From NCBI GenBank assembly GCA_012845835.1, contig JABAKD010000030.1, positions 12,441,580 to 12,505,579 of the forward strand: a stretch of 64,000 nucleotides of DNA, written 5' to 3'. The notes below the pieces were generated by a model, which worked only from the letters and a program-made list of their open reading frames with translations, was not told where the DNA came from and made no database searches. Positions 46,304 through 58,300 of the stretch are shown here, in pieces. The stretch comes from Undaria pinnatifida. Taxonomy: Eukaryota; Sar; Phaeophyceae; Laminariales; Alariaceae. The first letter of the stretch is position 1. Every line of letters starts with the position of its first letter. The position numbers were made by a program, and so were the translations under genes.

Positions 46304-49300
46304 ATGAAGACCTTGGCGACAAGGAAAGGTCTCCTGCTGCTCGTTGCAAATGCGGCAATCGTAATCCCAACGCATTTGATTTCATCCACCTCGGCCTTCA
46401 CCTCTCCGGCTCCCCACCTCCACCTCCCTTCCACCGAGCCCCTCCGTGCCGGCCTCCAGGGCACAACAACCGCTATCAAACGCCGATGCAAGAGTCACAG
46501 AAGCTCAGCAATCTCCATGTCATCTGACAGAAAACGCCCCGCTGCCATCGACGTACCAATTCGAAGTACGTTGCATCGATGTCTTCCCCTGCGTAGTTCG
46601 CGCCGCAGCGACGTGGACAAGAAGAGGGCAACACGCTCGCGGCGGCTGGCGGGGGAGGGAGAGCAGGACCCGGTTGGGATACCTCCCACGGCACCGGCTG
46701 CCTCTGGGGTTGGCGGTGGGGTCCCTACCGAAGGCCTGGGTGTGATGGCGGACCGTGTCTCGGACGCGGCGGAACCTCCTAAGGATGAGGCGGGACCGAC
46801 GTCTTCCTTTTCGATCATCGGCGCGCTGAGGCAGCTGGGTAGGGTGCAGAAGCAAGTGCGAGAGGTTCCAGAGGACGCTGCGGACGAGGGGAGGTTCTTA
46901 GTGATGGCGGCCATCGTCGGGATACTTACGGGTTCTGCGGGTGGGTCGCGGAACGCATGTGTAACTTGGCCGATGTTGTGCAAAAGGCTACAATGTAGTA
47001 GGATTTAATTTGAATCTGATGAATACCAATTGATGACGTTGAATATTTTCTAGGATACACCTGAAACGAGGGTCCCTCTCGGCCCTCACACGAGCGTCTT
47101 GCGCGTATCGCTTACCATGGCACACCTGCCGAGGCCGGTTGTTGGTTCCTCGGCAGCCTTGAAACGCGTGTTGACACGGTCTGGTGCAGCGTCCGCCTCA
47201 GGAGAGCTCGTCGTCTTCCAATGCAGAGGATACGAACACCTGCAGAGCGTACGTAAGCGACTCGTTGTTGTGCATGTCTGCTGCACGAGTGCCTCTGCCT
47301 AAAACAGAGTGCAGCCAGACTCCACCAACCAGACTCCACCAACCAAACTCCAGCTACCAGACTCCACCAACCAGACTCCACCAACCAGACTCCACCAATC
47401 AGACTCCAGCTACCGGCGATGCCGCTGGTAACGGTAACCCACCCAGCATTTTTGTTTTGTTTATCCTCCGGCGAATGGAGACAAAGAAAGCTTAATTCCA
47501 CCACACTTCCACGTATTTTCATACGTGTTATGTGTCAATGTAACTCAGTTGTATTCGCACTCCAGCGCTAGCTGGCGCATCCTTCGGGTCCCGGGTAATG
47601 ACAGCGCGAGCTGTCCCTACCGGCGGTCACTATGTTACTACTCCAGCTGCGCAAGCTGCCGTTGTTTACGAACGTGTGAGTATGTCGACCCGGCTTGATC
47701 CCTGGGGGTCACGTGCGGTGGAGATAGCCACCCAAAAAGTCATATCTCCGGGTAGTGTGGGACTTGCAAGCTCGCCCTCAAACCAAACCCTCGGCCATGA
47801 GAAAACAGTCTCCCGCCGGACATGGTCCAATTACGGTCCACCCTACCCATTCAGGCGTTGATGCTCGCAGGTGTCTTACGAAACGTCCGTGAAATCTGAG
47901 CGCGCTGCGTACGAACATGGGGTATATGGCTGGCTGCGATTTGAGGGTGCTCGGCATGCTCGAAACCTGTGGCGCCTTCACCACGTTTTTGTCACTCCAA
48001 TTTTCCGCGCAACGGTTGCTATCGTACCAGCTACATGTTATATGATATGCACGCCAATAATCAATCGAATCTACGACTGTAATTACATCAGCTTCTTTAG
48101 CAGTAGCCTACCCCTGCTCCCCCCCCTCTATACTTACTGGCCTCCTTCTCTATTAGCAACGGTTACCCGTCTCGAACGGGATCCGTGGTCAATGATCAAA
48201 TGTCTAAGGCAACGAACGAATGAGAACGCCCCCCCCTTCCCCCCCCTTCCCCCCCCTTCCCCCCCCCCCCCTGCTACCCCCGTAGTGACTGTCTTCAAGA
48301 CCATGATAGGCGCGGCCAAGAAATTTTCCTACGGCGATTTGCTTGGCCAAATCCCCGCCGGAGCGGCCGTTTACGCCGTGGCCCTGATCCCTGTGCTTGG
48401 AGCGGTGGGCGTGGTTGGAATCATGGGAGCTCTTAAGCTCAAGTCTTACGGTCCGGGGTTGGGGGGGCTGACAGAAGAAGTCGACAAACAGGTCCCCTGG
48501 GATGCTAAGAGGTAAGATCTAGACCTTCATCAGAGAGGTGGTGAGGCATCTCTATTGTGGATGCGAGCGTAAATATCGGTTATCAAGAGCGAATGCGAAT
48601 TTTTAATTTCCACTTCGCCAAATATAGGAACCCCTTTCGAAATCCCGCTGAAGCCTGAGTATACGCCCGCCGCTGCGGCCACCGCAGACTGCAAAGAAGT
48701 TTACGACAATTATACAAGCATATGTACTTCGAAGTATAAAACATACTGCTGCACAAGTTCCCATTATTGGCGACAGCTACTCGTATGCGATCTTCACGAA
48801 GGGACGGGTTTTGGCGCGGCGAGGAAGGCAGTTTCGGGGGAGTATGAGCTATGATATGGTATAAGGGCCAGAGGGCCAGGGGTCCCTCTGCACTCGGCGA
48901 GGAACGCTTGAGTGCCGATGCTCACGAGAAGCTGCGGTGCAGTTTCCTGCTAAGCACTAAACTGTTGCTCCACCCAGCGCGACCGACCTGACCCACCCCC
49001 TCGAACCCTCTTACAACTGAGAGATGATCCCCAACTCTGCTTTCGATGGCCCAAGCCCTCAATCCCTGTTTACAACTGAAAAATGACCCATTATAATCTC
49101 AAATGTTTTGTCAACCTCAAATATTTGGGCAGTTGAGGCGTTACAGTTGCAACCACCCTTCGGAAACACACTTTTACTTGAAGTCAGAGTTGAACAGGTT
49201 TTTCTACCATGCAAGGCAGAACACCAGTCTCGCAGGAGAGAGCACGACTCACACTACCGCGGTTCTACGCCCCGTCTCTCACTCTCCGCCCAGGACCTTG

Positions 49301-52300
49301 GGCAAGACCCTCGCGGCAGTTACGACCCTGGGAACCGGTAACTCCCTCGGACCGGAGGGACCGGCGGTGGAGCTAGGGGTGGCGTCTTCTCGCTACGTGT
49401 CGTCGATGTCGAACCTGTCTGTCGAGCGCCAGAGGATGCTGCTGGGGGCTGGGGCCGCGGCGGGCGTGGCAGCGGGATTCAACGCTCCCATTGCTGGCAT
49501 TTTCTTTGCGCTGGAGATCGTGAAGGTAAGTGGTTTTCCCCGAAAATTGATGTATTGTGCAGCGGCTTCGCTTGCCTGCTTGCAGACGGCCCGGCCCCGC
49601 CCGTAAACATTATGCTGGGGAAATTGATGGGTGAATCATTGACTTTTTGGTGGTCTGTACTCGCGGAAGGGTGGAGATTAGAGGGTTTTGCGCAATGTTC
49701 AGGTTTTTCGGGGTTTTTGTCTGCTCGGCAGGGTGAGGGTAGAAAATCTCACGCCTCTGCGGGGAGTGCGCTGAGCAGTATTGCGTGCGCTTGCCCCCCC
49801 GCGTTCCGAGCAGCAGAATCAGTTGTTTTGCGCCCCCCCGCGTTCCGAGCAGCAGAATCAGTTGTTTTGGTGTGTCTTGTCAAACGAAGCCCATCCGCTC
49901 GTGGGTGATTCTTTTTCCAAAGCGCTGGACGCGCCGTCATCGAATGCCTCGGAAATGTATAGCAATCCTCCAAGCTTCCTCCCCCCTTTCCTCTCCCTCG
50001 AGATTCACCCACCGCTTTCCTTGGTGTGTGTTTCGCCCCTCACCCGTGACACCACTGGACCCACTCCTCCTCTTTCTCTTCCTGCTCCCTGGTTCTCTCC
50101 CCAAGCACTTCCGACAAAAAATCGACCACAATCCCGCTGCCCATAAATTTGGCTGGTATGTACCTGCTGCGTTCGTGTCCTCCTTCTCCTCCACAGGACA
50201 CGTTCAACACGAACTATAACAGCAAGTCTTTTATCGCGGCAACGCTTCTGTGCGCCGTGGTGTCGGCTTTGATAGCGAAGATAGGCCTGCACGACGAGCT
50301 GTCGCTAAGACCGGCCGCGTACAACCTGGAATCGCCGCTGATAGAGCTTCCTCTCTACCTTGGCCTCGGGGTGGTGGCAGGGCTTGTGGCGGTGATGTTC
50401 AAGTATTTTTCGCGGAAGGTGGGGTGACTAGACGAGCTTACCCCCGCCCCTCTATGAATGTGTACTCTATAATTGCACGTTTTGACGCCTTTTGGTAACG
50501 AACCACTTGGAATAAGAGTAGGATAAGTTTTGCGGTGGTATAGGGGCTAATCGAATGCCTCTTTCGCCTCGAACACCGTCGGAAATACTTGGAGCAATAG
50601 TAGGATACGTTTTGCATTGATGAACGGGTTAGGCGGGTGCCTCTCTGGTGTCGAACACCGCCAGTGGGTGGGGGGATTGTCCGGCGGGGGCTGAGATGGA
50701 CACGTGCGCCTTCAGGCGGCGTCGATCATGAGTTGTCGGACAGACGATTCTTGCCGAGAACGGCGTCCCGTGTTTGGGTGGACTGGGGCATTGTCGCCGC
50801 CGTGCCGTTGATGGGCGCACGCCCCGCTCTCGCTCTCCCCGGTAGATGTGACCGTTCTGGTGTCGGAGGTAACTCGTTTTGGAGCCACCGGCTTCTTGAG
50901 ACAGGGTGACAGCAGGTAGAGCCGCCCTGCGGACTTCGTGAGAGCGGAAAACAAAACAGGGGCGGGAAAACGTTTAGTGCTTTTGTTGCGCGATCAAGAA
51001 AACGTGAGACTTTGATATGTGGCACCGGGTACCGCTTCAGCCTATGCAGACTCATACCGTGGTACCCGTGAGGAGCTGAGGTGCGGAACGCACCCTTGAG
51101 ACAATTCCGTCTACATTTGTTGGAGAGCTCATTGGTTCAGGTTACGCCGCATTTGGCTCAGGTTGCCCTGCGGTGTAACGTATCTACCAGACTTTTACGA
51201 GTACAGCAGTTCTTCGTTGGATATCTACCTCAGCTCTTCGTCCGCTCTGCAGATCCACATCATACCGACACCCTCTTCCCCCAACACCCGCCACCGCCTG
51301 CTTCCGTGGTTGTCGCCGGGTGTTTGCTGTCCGGCGACAACGGCACCACAGAGCGCAGACGTGTTCGACGGAAACTTCCCTGGTTTCGGCTGGATGAACA
51401 AAGTCCCGCAGTGGTCCAAGCCCATCATGATGGCCGCTGTTACGGGGCTGGTCGGCATCTTCTATCCCCAGGTGCGATGGCATCATGAAACCGCTACGAA
51501 CCCCCCAGAAATGGATGATCGGATGACACCGCCTTGATTGACACTTGTAGAACTTGAAAAAAAAACACTCCATTCTAGAGTGGCTTGATTAATAAAGTTG
51601 AAATGCAGTTGTAAAGGAGGTCGGTCGGGGTGCTGGTTGGTACACGCGCTCGTGGGTGGCTTAGATTGCGTGGGCGCGTGTGATGCCGTCCGCGTTCCGC
51701 GTTCTTGTTGGGGTATGACATTCTGCGAACCACACATCTGAGCGGTGCTGGGCGGGTCGGCACTAAATGTGTTTGTCTTTGGAGGAGCTGGAGTCTGAGG
51801 GCGGGGGGCGGTGGGTGTTGCTTTTTTGGCGGTCTATATAGCATTAGGACGTGTAGCAAGGGCAACCCCTGCTTGTGATTTAACAGCCGCGGGGGGAGAG
51901 GGTGATACTCAGTATGATGCCAGCCACGCTTTCGGTTGCACATCGTGTCTTGCGATGGAAGACGTGTTTCCCCACAGTCGAAGTATCGAGGGGCCTGAAA
52001 GCTCGGAAACCCTCTTTTAATAGGGCGGGACGCTACGGAGGACGTTGCGGATCATAGCCGTGGTGCGCACCCGTCGAGCTGATGTGCTCCACACCCTTGA
52101 AATAATCCTTGGTCAAGAAACGATGATGAGCGCTCCACGTGAAATACTGAATACCCCCCAAAAAACAGTGCGGGAAAGGCCCGTTATATTCGTGCAATGA
52201 TTTGAACAATCCCTCCCGCCCGAAAAACTACACTGCGGCTAACTGTGTTTGGATTGTGCTGTGGCACGCACCTCACGCGTGGCTCGATGGTGGCCTCTCG

Positions 52301-55300
52301 TGACGGCGTTGTCTGGGTTGATTCCTTCCCGGCTGCGACTTTCCGCCCGCGTGCCACGCCGTTTTGTCTGGAGCAGGTGCTTTTCTTCGGCTACGACACC
52401 TTGGACAAGCTCCTCGCGAACACGGGCTCGTACAGCTTGCCGCTGCTGTGCTTCCTCTGCGTCGGAAAGGTGACGCTTGCGTTATTTCCATCCGGCTGTT
52501 ATTTCGCTCATTACCACCTGTAGAGATGTATCTGCATTTTGGGGACTTGTCTGCTTGGAATGAGTGTGGCGGGCTATTTTCCAGCGGCTAAAGGGTTAGT
52601 TGCCGTCCTTCGCTTGTTGAGGTGCAGGCGTTTTTCTTCACCTGGTGTGCAGTGCAGGCCTTTAGTGATCGAGCCCCGGTTGTTTTTTTAGAGTGGCCCG
52701 TACGATTGTCGATCGATCGACCTATCGTGGGGTTCAGCGGCTCTAGGGTATCGGTTGACGTGGTATGCCATTGATGGCTGAACTTGCCCAGGAGCCCGCG
52801 ATGCTAGCAGTGCGACGAGTGGAACCCGTAGACGCAGGCAGGAAACAATGATTTCCGCCCACGACGCGTTAGGCTAGTTGATTAGTCCCAGGCAGGTATG
52901 GGCACCTAATGCAGTACGCAGATTAGATGCAGAGTAAGATACTAGTAAAATAAGCAGTACAGTTCCAGTTCGGTGGCGGGGGACGAGGTAACATACACAA
53001 TTCCTTAGTTTTGTTCCTAGTGTAGTGATGAGTGCCGAATTCAAGATCGATGTCTCCGGACGTCTGAGGGTGCTACATGACCAACCAGCGACGGGCCCAA
53101 AATAAGTACTCTGTGCGTAGAGGGCACAAGGGCAATTGCCTGGGACAGGCGGGCAATTATTGCGCCGTGTGTGTACAGCCTGTAGATGCTGTCTGTTCGC
53201 GAGATCGGCACGGGAAGCTATTTTTTCGGGGTCGCGCAGTGCCAACGCTCCAACTTGTTTCCCTACTGAGGGCCGGTTCTCGATCCACCCCTATACTCGT
53301 GTTCCTCGCTACCCCTTTTCCCGTCTACACCTCCCACTTGCTCACCTACACCCGCTTTTCCCCCCCGCACCCCCCCCCCCTCCCGCCGCGTAACGCCCGA
53401 CATCTGGCAAAACGCTGGGTAGGCTCTGTTGACGGCGGGGGCTCTAGGCTCGGGCCTAGTCGGTGGCACTTTCGCCCCTTCCCTGTTCCTCGGGGCTACG
53501 GCGGGTGCTGCGTACCAGCGCATCCTGAAGGTGGGCGTTGTTTTATCTGCCGTTGCTCCCTGTTCCGTTCAGGCGCGGGTGCCCCTTCCTGGCTCCTGGT
53601 GTCGGATATTTACGCTTCAACAGATTTATCTATGTACATCGAAACTCATTGGTTCAGGTTCCACCGCTTTTTTTCAGGTTGCGCCGCATTCTTTGTGTAT
53701 CCTGGCTGCTCAGAAGTACCGGGTCGCTGTTATCGATTAATTGGTTGCTGACTTCCGAGGAGCGCTTCGCCCCCCCCCTTGTTGTTTGGCGGTCGATCAC
53801 AGCTGGCGATCGAGTTAGATCATTTGTGCGGGGTGGAAAGCTTTTACTCCGCACAAGGGGAATTATCGTACCACGTAATGTGAATATGGTAAGGCGCCCA
53901 CGAGGCAGTAACATAGCACTCCCATTGCTGTCTCTGGAAATGGCCATACCGGGATTTAAATTAACTCATTGAAGGTGTCACCCATATGAAAGTCCGCCTC
54001 ACAAGTGTTTTTTAGTAGGATGCAGTTCACCCTTCATACGACTCGCCGCACACCTAACGGCGCTTCGCGCTTGGTGCAAGCAATGTCTGCCTGGTCGGTG
54101 AAAACCCGACGTGCTCCGTCCCGGCATAGTAGGAATGCGAGGGTCTATGGTCATACAACCACGACCACGCATAAATATCGAGTACCCCCCCCCCCCCCCC
54201 CCCCCCAGACATCCCCGACCCCTGTGGCCACAAACGGCCAGAGAGGAAGGGTATAAGATGGCCAAAAAGTTTTGATGTGATATATGGAAGAACGCATTGA
54301 GCGCCCAAACGTTGGTGTCTCCATTAGGATTGGTCCGTCTTGAAAAGGATCCGTGGTCAATGGAGTCCAATGACTAGGTAAGATGTCTTTTGACGGCAGT
54401 TTACTGGTGTGACGAACGGTATTCTTTTTGCACAGACGACGTGATGGACGCTTGCTAATACCGTAACTACTAGGCTGTAGTGTGGAATACGTTGGTCGTA
54501 CACCCCGTGACTAATGCCCGTTTTACGCTGACGGACCATCCTTAGACGTCTCTGCTTCCTCCTGAGCGGTTTTAGTGCTGCCGAAGCTTGCCGATCCTGA
54601 GAGCTTTCAGCGTTTTTCCCCCTCAACCCTCCGTGCTGTGCATTGTGGTTGCCCCTCGTCTCGCCAGGGCTCCCTCACAGCGTTCCGATCTACGGCGGGT
54701 TCGTCGCTGGCCGTCGTGAGCACTTTCCTGCTCCCTGTCACGGGACCCTTGGGCCTCGGCGGCCCCACGGGAGACCTTAGCTCTCTGTTTACCATCGCGG
54801 GATCTCCGGCGTACGCTATGGTCGGCGCCGCCGCCGTACTGTCGGCGCTGTATCGAGCGCCGTTGACCGGCTCGCTCCTGCTCTTCGAGCTCACGAAGGT
54901 GTGCTTGCGCCTCGCGTTTTTTTTTGTGTGTGTGTTTTTTTTGTGTGTGTGTGTGTTTTCCTCCGGTGGATGGGGGTACAAGGTAATACTAAACTCCAGT
55001 AGAACGGCTCACACGTTTTCGGGGATAAACGACTTCGAATCAGCATCATGTGTTTTTATTTTTATTTTTGCAGTCGTGAAAGGGTTGAGCACGCCACACC
55101 TCTACGTACGTGTCTCGCGGTTTATTTGGTTGGTTGGGGGGCGGATGCTCTCGCGAAAGCGAATCCCCCAGCCGTCCTTGAACCGCGGCTGTCTCCACCT
55201 TAACTCGAGCGCCGGAGAAGTGGCATCCCTTAATGGTGATGGTGATGGTGATGATAATGGTGATGATGATGTCAGCATTGCTTAGTTCCCTGAAACCTAA

Positions 55301-58300
55301 CCCGTGGCCCCCAAAAAGTGTTTGAAGCGTCCCGACGAAAGGAGAAACAATATCAAACTAACTACGTACGTGTACCGCAGTACCAGTACGCAAGGGAGCG
55401 GTACTCCAGGCTGCGGTATACCGTCCCGCATCGCTTGAAAACCAAGATTGTCGCCTGAGACCGTTAGTGAGCGGCCAAGGGCAAGCTGTCCACGCGTGAA
55501 TGATGCTTTGTCGGGTAGGCTCCTTAGATACACGGCTCTGGGTGGAAATGTAAAGACCGTTTGGTATTCACATTAATGCTACAAAGGTTCTTATATTTAC
55601 GTCCAGAGTGATACAATACAGCAACTTACCTCCCACATTTATTTTGTGAGGTAACCGTCGCGCCGTATCGTTTTTTTTATATTGCATGCAGGACTACGAC
55701 ATTGTGCTTCCTCTGATGGCGGCAGCCGGCGTGTCATCCCTCGTGGTGGAACTGTTCAGTCGCGCCGACACCAAAGCTTCCGCTCTCGCGCCCATGCCCA
55801 GAGACATGAGCCTGGAGATCGGTTTAAAGATTTCGGGAAAGGTAGACGAGCTTATGGGAAAAGTCCAGGTGGGTGCGATGGCTTCTGAGGGGGGGGGGGT
55901 GCTTATGTCATGCATGGCCGTAGTCGTCTGACCATAGTCGTATGACCATGGTGGTGTGTTTCGACCCTCGCATCCCACAATACCGGGACGGAGCACGTCG
56001 GGTTTTTACCGACCAGGCAAACATCACGTGCAACAAGCGCGAAGCGCCCGTGAGGTGTTCGTGCTGAGGGAAGGGCGGGGTGTACTCATATCAATCATGG
56101 CAGTAGTCTTCAGACCATGGACCCTCGCATTTCTACAATGCCGGGACAGAGCACGTCGGGTTTATCCGACCAGGGGAATGGGCTTGAATCTCTGGTATAG
56201 TGTCACTATTGTCACTAATGTCACTAATGTCACTAATGTCACTAATGTCACTAATGTCCTCCATCTTGATGGCCACTACAGACGGATAATGGTGGAATGC
56301 AAACATCAACATGAGTCGGGTCCTGCAGGCACCCACAGCATTAACAGCAGTCTCCACGTGCAGTCTGAGAAATATATTTATATGTAGTGGTCCGTTTGCA
56401 GAACACGCTAATGTCGCAACGGGTACCCCCCCCCCCTCCCAACAGCAAAGTCAGCAACAACCCTCACAACCCCCGGACTGTCCAGCCCCCCCCCCCCCCC
56501 CCCCACCCCCCCCCCCCCCCCCCCCCCCCACCCGTGCCTGGTCACACGCCTCTTCGACTCGTGCTTTTATGGCGCCCGCCGCTCCCACCCCTTCTATTTC
56601 CACCCTCTCTCCAACCCCGCCACCGCCCTCCACTCCTCCTCTGCTGGCTGCGTTGGCTCTTCTCAACTGCCTTCGGTTGTCTAGAACCTGGAAACGCGGC
56701 AGCATCGGTTTCTTTACGCCGGGGCTGTTAACGAAGTTTACCCCGGGGCTGTTGCCGAAGTGCACCCCGGGGCTGTCGCCAGGATTTCCACCCGGGCTGT
56801 TGCCGAGGGGGGGATGATTGGAAAGACGACGACGACGCCTACCCAAATGTCATTTGCTCCTCGTAATCCCTCGGCAACAAACCATGTAACCGTCCAACAG
56901 GTCAGGAGAAAGCCCTACCCTTCTCCTTGTACCTCCCCCCCCCGTCCCCTCCCAGACATGCACACTTGATTTCCCCTTTTCTAACCCCCAAGTCGTGATG
57001 TTGATAAATCGCGCCTATTAATAGTGTCGACTGAAGACCATTCGTATTGTCGATTGAAGATATTTTTCGATTGGTGGCCGAAGGACAGTTGTTACTTGTA
57101 AAATTCACCGTGAATAGAAGTGTGAAAGTAGACTTCAGTAGACTATTCAGTAGACTATTCAGTAGACTAATCAGTAGACTAATCAGTAGACTAAACAGTG
57201 GGCTAATCAGTAGACTAATCAGTAAACTAATCAGTAGACTAGTCAGTAGAGCAATCGGTAGACTAATCAGTAGGCTAATCAGCAGACTTAGAATATTCAG
57301 TAGACTAAACAGTAGACTAATCAGTAGACTAATCAGTAGACTAATCAGTAGGATAGTCAGTAGACTAATCAGTAGACTAATCAGTAGACTTGTCATTAGA
57401 ACTCAGTAGACTAATCAATAGACTGATCAGTAGGACTGGTCAGGAGACTAAGCAGTAGACTACTCAGTAGACTAAGCAGTAAGCTAAGCAGTAGACTAAT
57501 CAGTAGACTAATCAGTAGACTAATCAGTACTCTAGTGACTCGCGCCTTTCGCTTCCCATTGACCATTGACCATTGACCACGAACCTATCCCCAAGGGGAT
57601 AACATAACTATTCTATGGCTAAAACGTATTGAACGCTGAAGTTTTGGAAGTTTCCCTGCTAGGAGTACGAGAAGGTGTTCCGTGTCGAAAGGGATGCGTG
57701 GTCCATGGTCGTACGACTGTTGGCAAACAACGAATGACAACCCCCCCGGCTATGGCATTGATGTTTTGCAGGTGGCAGACGCGCTTGTGCCCCGAGTTCT
57801 GACCCTGTCGTCGGACATGCTGCTTTCGGACGCTATGCGCGCATTCCGCCTTACCCGAAACGAGTTTGCCGTCGTCGTGGGACCCTCGGGCTTCGAGAAG
57901 GCAAGGGAGGCATCAGACGCGCGCGAGTTGGAGGCCTCCAGCGAGACGGCGAACGGAGAGGATGTGGCGGCTGGTGGTACAAGCTGGAAAGCGCAGACGC
58001 TGTTGGCGGAGGTGGGGAGGGGGAGACAGGGGACGCGGGGGGGGGGGGGGGGGGGAGGGGGGGAGGGAGGGGGGGTACTCAGTTTGTGCATGGCCGTAGC
58101 CGTATGACCACAGACCCTCGCATCCCTACTGTGCCGGGACGAAGCACGCCGGGTTTTCACCGACCAGGCAGACATTGCTTGCACCAAGCGCGAAGCGCCG
58201 TGAGGTGTTCGGCGAGTCGCACGAAGGGTGAACTGCATCGTTCCAAGAACCGCTCGTAGGACGGACTTCGGCACCTTGTGCCTACTTTCTTGCTTATGGA

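Noticed and set aside
48626-48760. A plausible extra CLC exon (TPFEIPLKPEYTPAAAATAD)
   Set aside because: Its entry phase does not fit the upstream donor, whereas joining 48511 directly to 49294 restores Arg288 and gives the normal CLC spacing before GNSLGPEGP.
54181-54207. Poly-C run as a possible assembly gap or cloning artefact
   Set aside because: Similar runs occur at the heads of most family A and B copies and in splice tracts, so it looks genuine, though exact lengths may be sequencing errors.
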